Positions 1-8,498 of a stretch of DNA of 64,000 bases are shown one piece after another. Position 1 is the stretch's first letter; every line of letters begins with the position of its first letter. The stretch lies in contig NZ_BBXC01000013.1 in NCBI RefSeq assembly GCF_001570525.1, forward strand, positions 248,001 through 312,000, given 5' to 3'. Origin of the DNA: Herbidospora sakaeratensis. Its GTDB lineage: Bacteria; Actinomycetota; Actinomycetes; Streptosporangiales; Streptosporangiaceae. The position numbers were made by a program, and so were the translations under genes. The notes beneath the pieces are model-generated. The model was not told the DNA's origin, ran no database searches, and worked only from the letters and a program-made list of their open reading frames with translations.

Positions 1-320
1 ACATGCCCAAAGTGCTGTTCTCCTCGACGATCGGCGCGGTCGACTGGAACACCCGCCTGTGCGCCGGCGACCCGGTCGCGGAGATCACCCGGCTGAAGGC
101 CGAGGACGGCGGCCCGATGGACATCGGCGGCGCGACGCTCGCCGGGGCGGCCATGCGGGCCGGCCTGATCGACGAGTACGTGCTGGTCACCAGGCCGGTC
201 CTGGTGGGCGGCGGCACCCCGTTCTTCACCGCGCTCGACAACTGGGTGAACCTGAACCTCGTCGAGACGCGGACCTTCCCCGGCGGCGTGCTGCTGACCC
301 GCTACGAGACGAGGCGCTGA
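1..320 (+). CDS. Dihydrofolate reductase family protein (RibD C-terminal domain), 3' part
   Basis: This is the last 105 or so codons of a reading frame that enters from outside the window, so the Met at base 3 is probably internal. The visible part matches the C-terminal half of the RibD/DHFR-like fold: the GGATLAGAAMRAGLIDEYVL segment, where the family has its glycine-rich nucleotide-binding turn followed by a helix ending in an I-D-E motif, then the P-V-L-V-G-G-G-T-P-F strand-turn. Members are NADPH-dependent reductases of unknown substrate, common in actinomycetes. It ends 9 nt before the convergent sigma-factor gene. The family call is confident; the substrate is unknown. Confidence 0.8.
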   Translation, partial: MPKVLFSSTIGAVDWNTRLCAGDPVAEITRLKAEDGGPMDIGGATLAGAAMRAGLIDEYVLVTRPVLVGGGTPFFTALDNWVNLNLVETRTFPGGVLLTRYETRR

Positions 321-329
321 CCGGTCTGA

Positions 330-1304
330 TCACAACGTCGCGGGCAGGCCCAGCCATGCCTTGCCGGCGACCTCGAATCCGGTGAGCTCGGCGATCTTCC
401 CGTCGACGACGCGCAGGACCGCGAGGTTCAGCAGGCGGTGTACGGGGTCGCCGGGGGTGCGGACGTACAGCGCGGCGGCGGGCATGCGGTTGACCGTCGT
501 GGCGACGCAGCGCCAGTCGTCGTAGCCGCGCTGGAAGAGCCCCCCGGCGACCCACCCGTCCACCGCGTCCCTGGCCGTGACGTCCACGGCGCCCGAACCC
601 GGCAGCATGACGAAACGCAGGTCCTCGCGCAGCAGCGCCGTCAGCCCGTCGAGGTCGTTGCGCTCATGGGCGTCCATGTACGCCCTCACCACGCCGCGCT
701 CGCCCTCCGACAACTCGTGCGTGGCCGGGGTGCGCCAGTCGAGCCTGCCCTGGGGCAGCTGCTCACGCACCGTCACCCGCGCCCGCTGCAGCGCACTGGT
801 CACCGACGCGACGGTCAGCTCCAGGACGTCGGCGGCCCTGGCCGCCGGCCAGCCCAGGACGTCACGCACGATGAACACCGCCCGCTGCCGGGGCGGCAGA
901 TGCTGGACGGCGACGATGAAGGCCAGCTCGATCGTCTCCCGCGCCACCGCCGATTCCTCCGGCAGCATCCGGTCGGGGTAGGGCTGCAGGTAGAGCAGCT
1001 CGTCCGGCACGGGTGCGCGGCCGTCGCGCTTCTCCAGGAAGTCCAGGCAGGCGTTGGTCGCGATCCGGTACAACCAGGTCCGCAGCGCGGCGTCGCCCTT
1101 GAACGACTCCCGCTTGTGCCACACCCGCAGGAACGTCTCCTGCGTCAGGTCCTGGGCGTCCTCGTAGTTCGCGGTCATGCGATAGCAGTGGACCTGCAGC
1201 TCACGCCGGTAACGCTCGGTGATGAGCGCGAACCGTCCCGCGTCGTCGGAGCGCGCCGCCGCGATGAACGCGGCCTCGTCGCCCGGCAGTCTGGCGTCGG
1301 TCAT
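330..1304 (-). CDS. ECF-type RNA polymerase sigma factor with C-terminal SnoaL-like domain
   Basis: A 324-aa sigma-70 family protein. Region 2 is at about residues 20-95 (HCYRM, DAQDLTQETFLRVW, ALRTWLYRIATNACLD) and region 4 at about 130-185 (LPPRQRAVFIVRDVLGW, then a recognition helix). After region 4 comes a domain of about 130 residues resembling SnoaL/NTF2, as in the SigG/SigJ-like and TIGR02960-type ECF factors. In such factors the tail is thought to replace a separate anti-sigma factor (family knowledge), and no anti-sigma gene is adjacent here. The ATG at 1304 lies 5 nt downstream of the stop of the ferritin-like gene, so the two are probably co-transcribed. The reading frame stays open far upstream, but that part is a shadow of the ferritin-like gene. 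Confidence 0.85.
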   Translation of the reverse strand: MTDARLPGDEAAFIAAARSDDAGRFALITERYRRELQVHCYRMTANYEDAQDLTQETFLRVWHKRESFKGDAALRTWLYRIATNACLDFLEKRDGRAPVPDELLYLQPYPDRMLPEESAVARETIELAFIVAVQHLPPRQRAVFIVRDVLGWPAARAADVLELTVASVTSALQRARVTVREQLPQGRLDWRTPATHELSEGERGVVRAYMDAHERNDLDGLTALLREDLRFVMLPGSGAVDVTARDAVDGWVAGGLFQRGYDDWRCVATTVNRMPAAALYVRTPGDPVHRLLNLAVLRVVDGKIAELTGFEVAGKAWLGLPATL

Positions 1305-1309
1305 GGTCG

Positions 1310-2341
1310 TCAATCCTTCCGTAGGTGACCACCAGAACTGACGACGCGACGACGGATTTCTGAGCGGTCCGACGGGGGGTCCCCGTCCACATGAGCGAAG
1401 GCGGGCAGGGCGCCCTTGGCGACCAGGGCCATGGCCTGCGCTTTGACGCCGAACATGGCGGCCACGGCCGAGCCCATCTGCTGCGGGCTGCCGTCGAAGG
1501 CCTCGTCCAGGGCCCGCAGCAGCGCGCGGTAGGCCCGGTTGAACTCCTCCGACGAGGCCGTCGTCGTGATCGGGTAAACGCCCGCCGGGTCGACCGTGAT
1601 CGGGTCGCCCGTCGGGCCGGAGTTCGGCGTGTCGCCCCGCTGGTAGCGGCGGCCCGCCTTGAGCTCCAGGAAGCGGTAGTAGTGGGCGACCTCGTCCCGT
1701 TCGGGGTGGAAGACGTCCTTGTCGCCGTCCCAGACCTCGTCGCGGGCCATGCCCTCGCCCTGTTCCACGATCTCCTCCAGCGCCGCCAGCCCCGACTCCA
1801 GGTCGGTGACCGCGATCAGCCGGCCGGCCGTGTGGCGGAAGTGGCTCGCGCCGATCTGGCGGGAGGGATCGCCGGCGAAGACGGCCTCCTCGCCCAGCCG
1901 GGCGCACAACGCGCGCAGGCCCTTCTCGATCGCGGCGTAGAACTGGCCGATCGTCTCGTAACCCTCCGCCCGCGCCGGAGTGCCCTCGGGCGTGGGCGCT
2001 TCGAGACGCAGGAAGTTCTCCAGCGCCTCCGGGCCGAACGGCTCCAGCGACAACGTCAGGTTGCCGTGGGGCAGCGTCCGCGGGAACGGCTTCATGTTCT
2101 CGGGCGTGTCGAGCCGGGGCCGGCCGCCCACCGCGTTCAGCAGGTTGGCGGCCAGTGTCAGGTGCAGCATCTCCTCCGCGAACACGCTCCCGACCACGTC
2201 CACCGCCTCGGGGTTGCGCTCCGGATCGAGCGTGTAGAGCGCGCACAGGTAGGGCGGGAGGGTGGCGTGCTCGAGCTCGACCGCCCACTGCAGGTGCTCT
2301 CGCAGATCGTCGAGTGTCTCGGGCGTCCATGCTCCGGACAT
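1310..2341 (-). CDS. Ferritin-like domain protein (VioB/iminophenyl-pyruvate dimer synthase type)
   Basis: A 343-aa cytoplasmic protein. The N-terminal third has a ferritin-like four-helix metal site: an LEHATLPPYLCAL helix with Glu and His, then a VFAEEMLHLTLAANLLNAVGG helix carrying an E-E-x-x-H pair. This arrangement is seen in the PF12902-type ferritin-like domain of VioB/RebD-related proteins. A second EVAHYYRF helix near residue 210 supplies another E-x-x-H. No biosynthetic partner genes are nearby, so a role in pigment synthesis is not supported. An AGGGGA Shine-Dalgarno sequence lies 9 nt before ATG 2341. It is first in a likely two-gene operon with the sigma factor, suggesting that the sigma factor responds to or supports an iron or redox function. 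The substrate is unknown. Confidence 0.8.
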   Translation of the reverse strand: MSGAWTPETLDDLREHLQWAVELEHATLPPYLCALYTLDPERNPEAVDVVGSVFAEEMLHLTLAANLLNAVGGRPRLDTPENMKPFPRTLPHGNLTLSLEPFGPEALENFLRLEAPTPEGTPARAEGYETIGQFYAAIEKGLRALCARLGEEAVFAGDPSRQIGASHFRHTAGRLIAVTDLESGLAALEEIVEQGEGMARDEVWDGDKDVFHPERDEVAHYYRFLELKAGRRYQRGDTPNSGPTGDPITVDPAGVYPITTTASSEEFNRAYRALLRALDEAFDGSPQQMGSAVAAMFGVKAQAMALVAKGALPAFAHVDGDPPSDRSEIRRRVVSSGGHLRKD

Positions 2342-2424
2342 GTGATCACTTCCCCTGGTCGTTTCGTTGCCGGACGTCAGCCAGGACAGGGGAGAGCCGG
2401 GAATTGTGACAGGTGTCAGAGAAG

Positions 2425-2456
2425 CTGAGGGCGACCACGTGCGTGGTCGCCCTCAG
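2425..2456 (-). terminator. Perfect 15-bp hairpin, probable terminator of the phosphoesterase gene
   Basis: CTGAGGGCGACCACG at 2425-2439 is followed by its exact reverse complement at 2442-2456, leaving only two unpaired bases. It begins 7 nt beyond the stop codon of the 2463-5933 gene and precedes the promoter region of the ferritin-like gene on the same strand. There is no T-run, as is common for actinomycete terminators. Confidence 0.75.
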
Positions 2457-2462
2457 TGACGA

Positions 2463-5400
2463 TCACGTGCCGGGCAGGACCTGGATGGTCTTCGAGGTCG
2501 TGATCGGCGCGAGCGAGTCGTCGTCGGTGTAGGCGCGCATCGAGTCGTTGGTCACCGTCACGGTCACCGTGCCGGGGTTCAGCGCGGTGAGGGTCCGGGT
2601 CTTCGGGTCGAGGATCGCGACCCTGCCCTTGCGGACCGCCGTGTCGACGGCGTCCTGCCCGCTGCCGATCGCCAGATTGGACGACCCGCTCCAGTCGACC
2701 GACATCGGGTAGCGCAGCGGCACCACACGGGTGCCCGCCGACACGCCCGACGGCTGCACGATGCTGCCGGAGAGCTGCGCCGTCTCGTCCACCTTGAGCG
2801 AGTCGGGGGTGGTCAGCGTGATCGACTGGGCGAAGGCGCGCACCTCGGCCTCGAGCCACTGCTTGTCCGCGTCCCGCCGCGTGTCGACCGACCAGTTGAC
2901 CCAGCCGGTGAAACCGCCGCGGTCCGGCGTGCCGTAGGGGTCCTTGCCCGACGACGGCAGCACCATGTACTGCACGCCTTCGAGGCGGTGGACGTCGGCG
3001 ATCTGGGCGTGGGAGCCGACCATCGCGGTGCCCTTGCCGGTGTCGTCGCGGAAGTCCGTGAGCAGGTTCTCGATGAGCGCGACCTCGTCGCGGTCGCCGA
3101 GCTGGCTGGAGTTCGTCTCGGCGGGGTCGTCCACCGGGTGGTGGGCGAAGACCACGACGTTGTGCACCGAGGTGTCCTTCTCGGCGTCGCCGAGCGCCTT
3201 CTGCAGCATCGGCAGCTGGTCCCACGCCGTCGAGCGCAGGGACCCGAGCGAGCTGGCGAGCAGGATGAACCGCGTGCCCTTGTGGTCGAACGTCCGGTAC
3301 GGCCGGCCGAACTCGTTGGTGAAGTTCGTCAGGTCCGACTGGACGTTGTTGAGGCCGTAGGACTCGTGGTTGCCCGGCACGTAGTAACACGGGATCGAGC
3401 CGGCGTCCGGGTTCGGCGTGCTGTCCGCCGCCGGCTCCTGGCCGACCGGGATGAGGTCGCACCCGGCGTCGGTGAGCACCTGGCGGGCCAGCGCGAGGTC
3501 CTGCGGCAGACCGCGGTCGGTGATGTCACCGTTGAGGACGAGCAGGTCCGGCTCCGTCGTGCGGATCCGCTTGATCGCGGCCGTCGCGACCTGGGTCAGC
3601 GCCGGGTTGTCGGCCGTGAACTGCACGTCCGACAGCGTCGCGAACCGCCACGTGCCGGCGCCCTCGGGCAGCGTGCCGTCGTCGGAGATGAGCGGGTCGG
3701 GCCGCAGATCGGGCTGGGCGGGCAGGTCGATCGACGTCGGGACGTCGGCCTCGATGCGGTCCAGGACGAACGTGCCCGCCTTCTGCTGGGGGACGCTCGT
3801 GTTGATGCCCTGGAAGCCCGAGATCGAGATCGGGAACGGCGTGTTCGCCGGCAGCGTGAACGACGCGTACTGCCAGTCGGCGCTCGCGGCCAGGGCGGAG
3901 CCGTAGATGCCGGTGCCCTTGCCGGTCGCGTCGGTGTAGGCCATGTAAGTCAGGCCGTTCGGCACGCTGATGCTCGACTTGATCCGCATCCGCAGGCGCA
4001 GCGGCTGGCCGGGCACGGGGACCCGCCGGGCCGCCGACGCGGCCGTGATGCCCACGTTGCGCATCGCGGCGAAGTCGATCTTCAGGCCGTCGGGGTCGGC
4101 CGAGAACGTCGTGGCCGCGGTGCTGTTGTTGCGCCAGCGGGCGAGCACGTCGTCGTCGAAGTCGTAGACCGTCTTGGTCTCGACGCCGACCGTGATCGGG
4201 AGCTGGACCGACGCGCCGCCGACCGAGACCGTGAGGATCGTGCCCGCGGCGGTGAGCGGGATGATCTTCAGCTTGCCGTCTGCCGACTGGATGTCGACGA
4301 CGTCGTGGTCGTAGTCGAGCGCGAGGTCCCGCGGGTCGATCGGGGCCGTGTACCCGTGGCCGTCGCGGCCGGTCACGGAGACGGTGACCGCGTTGGCGGG
4401 CGTCGCCTCGGCGATCGACAGGCGCTGCGACGACAACTCGACGTTGTCGACCGGGTCGAGGACGGTGACCTTCGCGGGCTGCGCCACGGCGGAACCCACC
4501 CGCGCGTCCACGGTGATCCGGCCGTTCGGCTTGGCCGGGGCCACGAGGGTGCCGCCGTCGACGGACGCTCCGCGCGTGGACCACCGCACGGACTCGGAGT
4601 CGACGTCCACCGGCGTCTGGTGGTCGTCGACGCCCTCCGCGACGAGCGCGAGGCGCATCCCCGGGAAGACCTTCAGGTCGCCGTCGGCCGACGCCGCACC
4701 CGGCGCGGGCTTGATCAGGAGCTCGTGCAGCTTGCCGTCGCCCTTCGCGACGAACACGCCCACGCCGTTCGGGTCGTTGCGCTCGCGGCCGTCGGACGGG
4801 ACGTTGCGGACGGTCGCCTCCTCCTGGCCGAGCGCGCGGGCGACCATCGTGGTCGAGCCGCCGCCGTCGAGGTTGACCGCGGTCTGCACGCCCATCGCGA
4901 CGAGGTCGCGCGCCTCCTTGTCGATCCCGACGCCGCCCTTGCCGGTGCCGCCCGGCCCGTCCCAGGTGGCGAGCACGAGCGTGCGGCCGTCGTCCTTGAA
5001 GCCGAGCGCGGTGCGCGGGGCGATCGAGGGGTCGAGGCCGGGGACGACCTGGCCGCCGGTGACGACGGTGCCGCCGTGGCCGAGCGCGAACTTCATCGTC
5101 TTCGCGGCGTCGTCGGCGAGCGCGTAGCTGAGCGTCACCGGGTCGCCGGGCTGCAGCGCGCGGATCGCGGTCGCCGCGGCGCCGCGCCCGACCAGGGAGA
5201 ACCCGTCTTCGGGAATGGCCCCCGAGCCCGCGGGACCGTTCGGGGTGACCGACACCACCGAGCCGTTCCGGACCAGCACCTCGGCGATCTGGTCGTTGGC
5301 CACGCCCGTCAGGCCGCGGTTGCGGCTGTATTCGCCCCACGCGGAGGTGAACGCGATCAGGCCGTCCGCGGGGACCCCGCCGCCGTTCGCGGCGTTGACG

Positions 5401-5933
5401 GACAGCACCTTGTGGTCCGCGCCGGCGAAGTTCGCGGCCGCGTCGACCATGAGGTTCACCAGCTGGGCGACGCCGTCCTTGCTGACGCCGACGTGCTGGC
5501 GGCCGCCGATGTCGGCGGTCTTCCTGAGCTGCCCGTCAAGGACCTCGCCACCGAGCGCCGCATTGGAGTTCCCGATGTCGAAGAACTCGCCGTTGACGCC
5601 CGCGACGGCGCCGGCCTTGTTCGCGGCCACACTGAGCGGCCCACCGGAGGCGACCGGCCCGGCGGTCAGCAAGTCGGTGCTGACCGCCTTGTTCGACAGG
5701 TCCACGGTGAGGAACTGCGCGTCGTACCAGCCCTTCTGGTCGACCGCCTTCACGTGCTGTAACTTGATCCCCGGCCCGATCTTCTCGGTCGTGTTGATCA
5801 ACGGGATTCCGCCGGTGACCGGTTGACCGCCGTCCGCGTACACGGCGGCGGGTGTGACCGCCAGCGTGGTCGCCGCGGCGAGCGCCACCAGCAGGAACTT
5901 CGTACGTGGATGGTTCGGGACCATCGATTTCAT
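2463..5933 (-). CDS. Secreted phosphodiester glycosidase / metallophosphoesterase fusion
   Basis: A 1156-aa exported protein with a signal peptide (KFLLVALAAATTLAVTPAAVYA, residues 12-33). Domains: a NAGPA-type phosphodiester glycosidase at about 95-400 (GVNGEFFDIGN, AVNLDGGGSTTMV, DPNGVGVFV), Ig-like or Big-type segments at about 410-580, a jelly-roll-like segment at about 590-735, a calcineurin-like phosphoesterase at about 755-1010 (NGDITDRG, PGNHESYG, FAHHPVDD) and a C-terminal Big-type domain. Two metallophosphoesterase motifs deviate: the usual first D-x-H is SDVQF, and the usual final G-H-x-H reads GSHAQ. NAGPA domains cleave GlcNAc phosphodiesters and metallophosphoesterases hydrolyse phosphoesters, so a cell-surface role on phosphate-linked glycopolymers is plausible but inferred. 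A GAGG precedes ATG 5933; an ATG at 5924 is a weaker alternative. Confidence 0.85.
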   Translation of the reverse strand: MKSMVPNHPRTKFLLVALAAATTLAVTPAAVYADGGQPVTGGIPLINTTEKIGPGIKLQHVKAVDQKGWYDAQFLTVDLSNKAVSTDLLTAGPVASGGPLSVAANKAGAVAGVNGEFFDIGNSNAALGGEVLDGQLRKTADIGGRQHVGVSKDGVAQLVNLMVDAAANFAGADHKVLSVNAANGGGVPADGLIAFTSAWGEYSRNRGLTGVANDQIAEVLVRNGSVVSVTPNGPAGSGAIPEDGFSLVGRGAAATAIRALQPGDPVTLSYALADDAAKTMKFALGHGGTVVTGGQVVPGLDPSIAPRTALGFKDDGRTLVLATWDGPGGTGKGGVGIDKEARDLVAMGVQTAVNLDGGGSTTMVARALGQEEATVRNVPSDGRERNDPNGVGVFVAKGDGKLHELLIKPAPGAASADGDLKVFPGMRLALVAEGVDDHQTPVDVDSESVRWSTRGASVDGGTLVAPAKPNGRITVDARVGSAVAQPAKVTVLDPVDNVELSSQRLSIAEATPANAVTVSVTGRDGHGYTAPIDPRDLALDYDHDVVDIQSADGKLKIIPLTAAGTILTVSVGGASVQLPITVGVETKTVYDFDDDVLARWRNNSTAATTFSADPDGLKIDFAAMRNVGITAASAARRVPVPGQPLRLRMRIKSSISVPNGLTYMAYTDATGKGTGIYGSALAASADWQYASFTLPANTPFPISISGFQGINTSVPQQKAGTFVLDRIEADVPTSIDLPAQPDLRPDPLISDDGTLPEGAGTWRFATLSDVQFTADNPALTQVATAAIKRIRTTEPDLLVLNGDITDRGLPQDLALARQVLTDAGCDLIPVGQEPAADSTPNPDAGSIPCYYVPGNHESYGLNNVQSDLTNFTNEFGRPYRTFDHKGTRFILLASSLGSLRSTAWDQLPMLQKALGDAEKDTSVHNVVVFAHHPVDDPAETNSSQLGDRDEVALIENLLTDFRDDTGKGTAMVGSHAQIADVHRLEGVQYMVLPSSGKDPYGTPDRGGFTGWVNWSVDTRRDADKQWLEAEVRAFAQSITLTTPDSLKVDETAQLSGSIVQPSGVSAGTRVVPLRYPMSVDWSGSSNLAIGSGQDAVDTAVRKGRVAILDPKTRTLTALNPGTVTVTVTNDSMRAYTDDDSLAPITTSKTIQVLPGT

Positions 5934-6511
5934 GGGTACCTCGGGTCACGTGATGACACGGGGGCGACGCCCCCGCTGCGCCCAGTTGGATCAAGGGCAC
6001 AAGCACCTGATTAAAGAGATCACCGAAGAAGTGCTGGTGACGCCCTCACGAGCAGGCAATGAAGGCTTGCGGAAGAGGCGTCATGTGACATGCCACTGGA
6101 GACGACCGCTCGCGAATCGTTTGGAGATCAGGGCCCCCGCTCTGCAATCTTGCTCCGAAGGCGTCGACCCTCTGCTATTCAGCGAGGTGGTCCTGGCACT
6201 CGGCATGCCGGAATTGGTAGATCGGGCCGCCCGCGCGAGGGTGCGCGGGCGATGGGTGGGTTTGGGTCTATTTTGCGGGGTATGGCCAGCCCGAACGGGC
6301 CGCGCCCTTGATCGTGGATGACGCGGTGAACCTGATCTCGCTCGGCCGGACGGCGCCCACCATGGCGTGCGCATCCGGCGGCGGCTCGTCGGTGTCACAG
6401 GCGTCGTTGCCGGATTCACAGTGGTGGACCTGCCTGGCCGGAGCGCCGGCCAGGCAGGCAACCCAAGATTGTCTCCCTGCTGGTGTGCGAGGCATACGCA
6501 GAGGAGATCCG
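5934..6511. other. Intergenic region without a supported gene
   Basis: This 578-bp gap separates the divergent phosphoesterase (-) and SRPBCC (+) genes. The open frames here lack coding character and homology. A short stretch at about 6205-6225 (GCCGGAATTGGTAGATCGG) resembles the D-arm of a Leu or Ser tRNA, but no matching T-arm or acceptor stem was found. The only clear element is the hairpin at 6429-6458. Confidence 0.6.
6429..6458 (+). terminator. Perfect 13-bp stem-loop upstream of the SRPBCC gene
   Basis: CCTGCCTGGCCGG at 6429-6441 pairs exactly with 6446-6458 across the loop AGCG. It lies 53 nt upstream of ATG 6512. It could be an attenuator in the leader of the SRPBCC/dehydrogenase operon or an orphan terminator. 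No T-run follows. Confidence 0.45.
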
Positions 6512-7054
6512 ATGGAACTGACAGCCACGACGACCATCCGCAAACCCACATCGGAGGTCTACGCCTTCTGGCGTGACCTGGAGAACCTGCCGACCTTCAT
6601 GGCACATCTCGAGGAGGTCCGCACCACCGGCGACCGGACGAGCCGCTGGGTCGCCGACGCGCCGTTCGGCAAGGACATCGCGTGGAACGCGGAGATCGTC
6701 GACGAGACGCCCGGCGAGAAGATCGCCTGGCGGTCGACCGGCGACGCCGACGTGCCGAACGCGGGCACGGTCCGGTTCGTGCGCGCTCCGGACGGCGTGA
6801 GCACCGAGGTGCACATCTCTCTGGTGTACGACATCCCAGGCGGCACGATCGGCAAGGCGGTCGCCAAGTACTTCGGCGAGGAGCCCCACCAGCAGCTCGA
6901 CGACGACCTGCGCAGGCTCAAGCAGGTGATAGAGACCGGCGAGGTGGTCAGGTCGGACGGCGCCCCGTGGGGCAAGCGGGCCCGCGAGGAGTTCCCGCAA
7001 CGTCCGGCGCAACCGCTGTCGGACGCCGAACTCGCGAAGGGAGCGGACCGATGA
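6512..7054 (+). CDS. SRPBCC family protein (polyketide cyclase/START-like fold)
   Basis: A 180-aa protein. The first 145 residues fit the SRPBCC helix-grip fold: an opening strand with a KPTSEVYAFWRDLENLPTFM helix, then alternating strands including WNAEIVDETPGEKIAWRS and a closing amphipathic helix (DDDLRRLKQVIE). The tail of about 35 residues (VVRSDGAPWGKRAREE) is charged. SRPBCC proteins bind hydrophobic ligands; none can be named here. A GAGGAG lies 6 nt before ATG 6512. Its stop overlaps the next start by 4 nt (ATGA), so it is translationally coupled to the zinc alcohol dehydrogenase, suggesting a shared substrate or stress role. Confidence 0.85.
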   Translation: MELTATTTIRKPTSEVYAFWRDLENLPTFMAHLEEVRTTGDRTSRWVADAPFGKDIAWNAEIVDETPGEKIAWRSTGDADVPNAGTVRFVRAPDGVSTEVHISLVYDIPGGTIGKAVAKYFGEEPHQQLDDDLRRLKQVIETGEVVRSDGAPWGKRAREEFPQRPAQPLSDAELAKGADR

Positions 7055-8226
7055 GGGCCAACACCTGGGCGGGCCGCAACAAGGTCGAAGTCCGTGACGT
7101 GCCGGACCCGAGGATCCTGAACAGGCGCGACGCCATCGTCAAGATCACCTCCACCGCGATCTGCGGCTCGGACCTGCACCTGGTCGACGGCTACGTCCCC
7201 ACGATGCAGGACGGCGACGTCATGGGCCACGAGTTCATGGGCGAGGTGATCGAGGTCGGCCCGGACGTCCCGCCGGAGCGGCTGCGCGTCGGGGACCGGG
7301 TCGTCGTGCCGTTCCCCATCGCCTGCGGGGCGTGCGGCGCCTGCGCCGCCGAGTTGTACTCCTGCTGCGAGAACACCAATCCCAACGCCGGGATCGCGGA
7401 GAAGATGTTCGGTCACCCGGTCGCCGGGATCTTCGGCTACTCGCACCTGACCGGCGGCTTCGCGGGCGGTCAGGCGCAGTACGCGCGGGTGCCGTTCGCC
7501 GACGTCGGCCCGCTGAAGATCGAGTCGGATCTGGCCGACGAGCAGGTGCTGTTCCTGTCCGACATCCTGCCCACCGGCTACATGGGGGCCGAGATGTGCG
7601 ACATCCAGCCCAGCGACGTGGTCGCGGTGTGGGGGGCCGGTCCGGTCGGCCAGTTCGCCATGGACAGCGCCCGGGTGCTCGGCGCCGCCAAGGTCATCGC
7701 CATCGACAAGGAGCCCTACCGGCTGCAGATGGCCGAACGGGCCGGCCACATCCCGGTCAACTTCGAAGAGGTCGACGTACGGTCCCGGCTGCTCGAACTG
7801 ACCGGAGGCCGGGGACCGGACAAGTGCATCGACGCCGTCGGCCTGGAGGCCACCCACGGCAGTGCCCACGTCGCCGCCTACGACCGGGTCAAGCAGGCGG
7901 TCCGGTCGGAGACCGAGCGTCCGCACGCGCTGCGCCAGGCGATCATGTCGTGCCGCAGCGGCGGCGTGGTCTCGGTGATCGGCGTCTACGGCGGCCTGAT
8001 GGACAAGTTCCCGGCCGGCGCGTGGATGAACCGGTCGCTGACCCTGCGCACCGGGCAGTGCCACGTGCAGCGCTACATGAAGCCGCTGCTGAAGCGCATC
8101 GAGGGCGGGGAACTGGACCCGACTCGGATCATCACCCACAGGCTGCCGCTGGAGGAGGCGGAACACGGCTTCGAGATCTTCAAGAACAAGGAGGACCACT
8201 GCGAGAAGGTCGTCCTCAAACCCTGA
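7051..8226 (+). CDS. Zinc-dependent alcohol dehydrogenase (formaldehyde dehydrogenase-like MDR)
   Basis: A 391-aa medium-chain dehydrogenase. Catalytic zinc ligands are Cys38 (AICGSDLH) and His60/Glu61 (GHEFMG). Structural zinc Cys residues are 92, 95, 98 and 106 (ACGACGACAAELYSCC). The NAD-binding turn is VWGAGPVGQFA and is followed by an acidic IDKE, which suggests preference for NAD. The length and a long insertion (GSAHVAAYDRVKQAV) place it with the glutathione-independent formaldehyde dehydrogenase-like group of actinomycetes. It is coupled to the SRPBCC gene upstream. The natural substrate is unknown. Confidence 0.9.
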   Translation: MRANTWAGRNKVEVRDVPDPRILNRRDAIVKITSTAICGSDLHLVDGYVPTMQDGDVMGHEFMGEVIEVGPDVPPERLRVGDRVVVPFPIACGACGACAAELYSCCENTNPNAGIAEKMFGHPVAGIFGYSHLTGGFAGGQAQYARVPFADVGPLKIESDLADEQVLFLSDILPTGYMGAEMCDIQPSDVVAVWGAGPVGQFAMDSARVLGAAKVIAIDKEPYRLQMAERAGHIPVNFEEVDVRSRLLELTGGRGPDKCIDAVGLEATHGSAHVAAYDRVKQAVRSETERPHALRQAIMSCRSGGVVSVIGVYGGLMDKFPAGAWMNRSLTLRTGQCHVQRYMKPLLKRIEGGELDPTRIITHRLPLEEAEHGFEIFKNKEDHCEKVVLKP

Positions 8227-8440
8227 CAGCCAGCCGCATCTGCCCGCCGAGGCCTCGGGATCCACCAACACGATCGCCGACCAACTGGTGCCAGATTCGC
8301 CACCCGTGACCACCCGCATCCGTCGAGTGTGAAGCTCTGATCTTCACTTCGGCGGCGAGGTGCTCCGGGAAGCCAACTCGCCAGGCAGCCCGATAGGTAG
8401 CCACCGGATCCGCCCGCCGTGCATGGCCGCGACTTCTCCT

Positions 8441-8452
8441 GAGAGCGCTCTC
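8441..8452. promoter_or_regulatory. LacI-type operator, probable autoregulatory site
   Basis: GAGAGCGCTCTC is a perfect 12-bp palindrome with the central CG step typical of LacI-family operators. It lies 46 nt upstream of the LacI-family start at 8499, so autoregulation of the lacI-MFS pair is the simplest reading. Confidence 0.65.
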
Positions 8453-8498
8453 GGGGCTAGGGTCCAGAGCGCTGTGGCGATGGAGAGCGCAGGTCCCC

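Noticed and set aside
2988-5762. Plus-strand open frame of 924 codons
   Set aside because: Shadow of the phosphodiester glycosidase/phosphoesterase gene; low-complexity Arg/Val composition.
6190-6290. Possible tRNA-like segment (GGAATTGGTAGATCGG)
   Set aside because: Only a D-arm-like piece is present; no T-loop TTCGA or acceptor stem could be folded around it.
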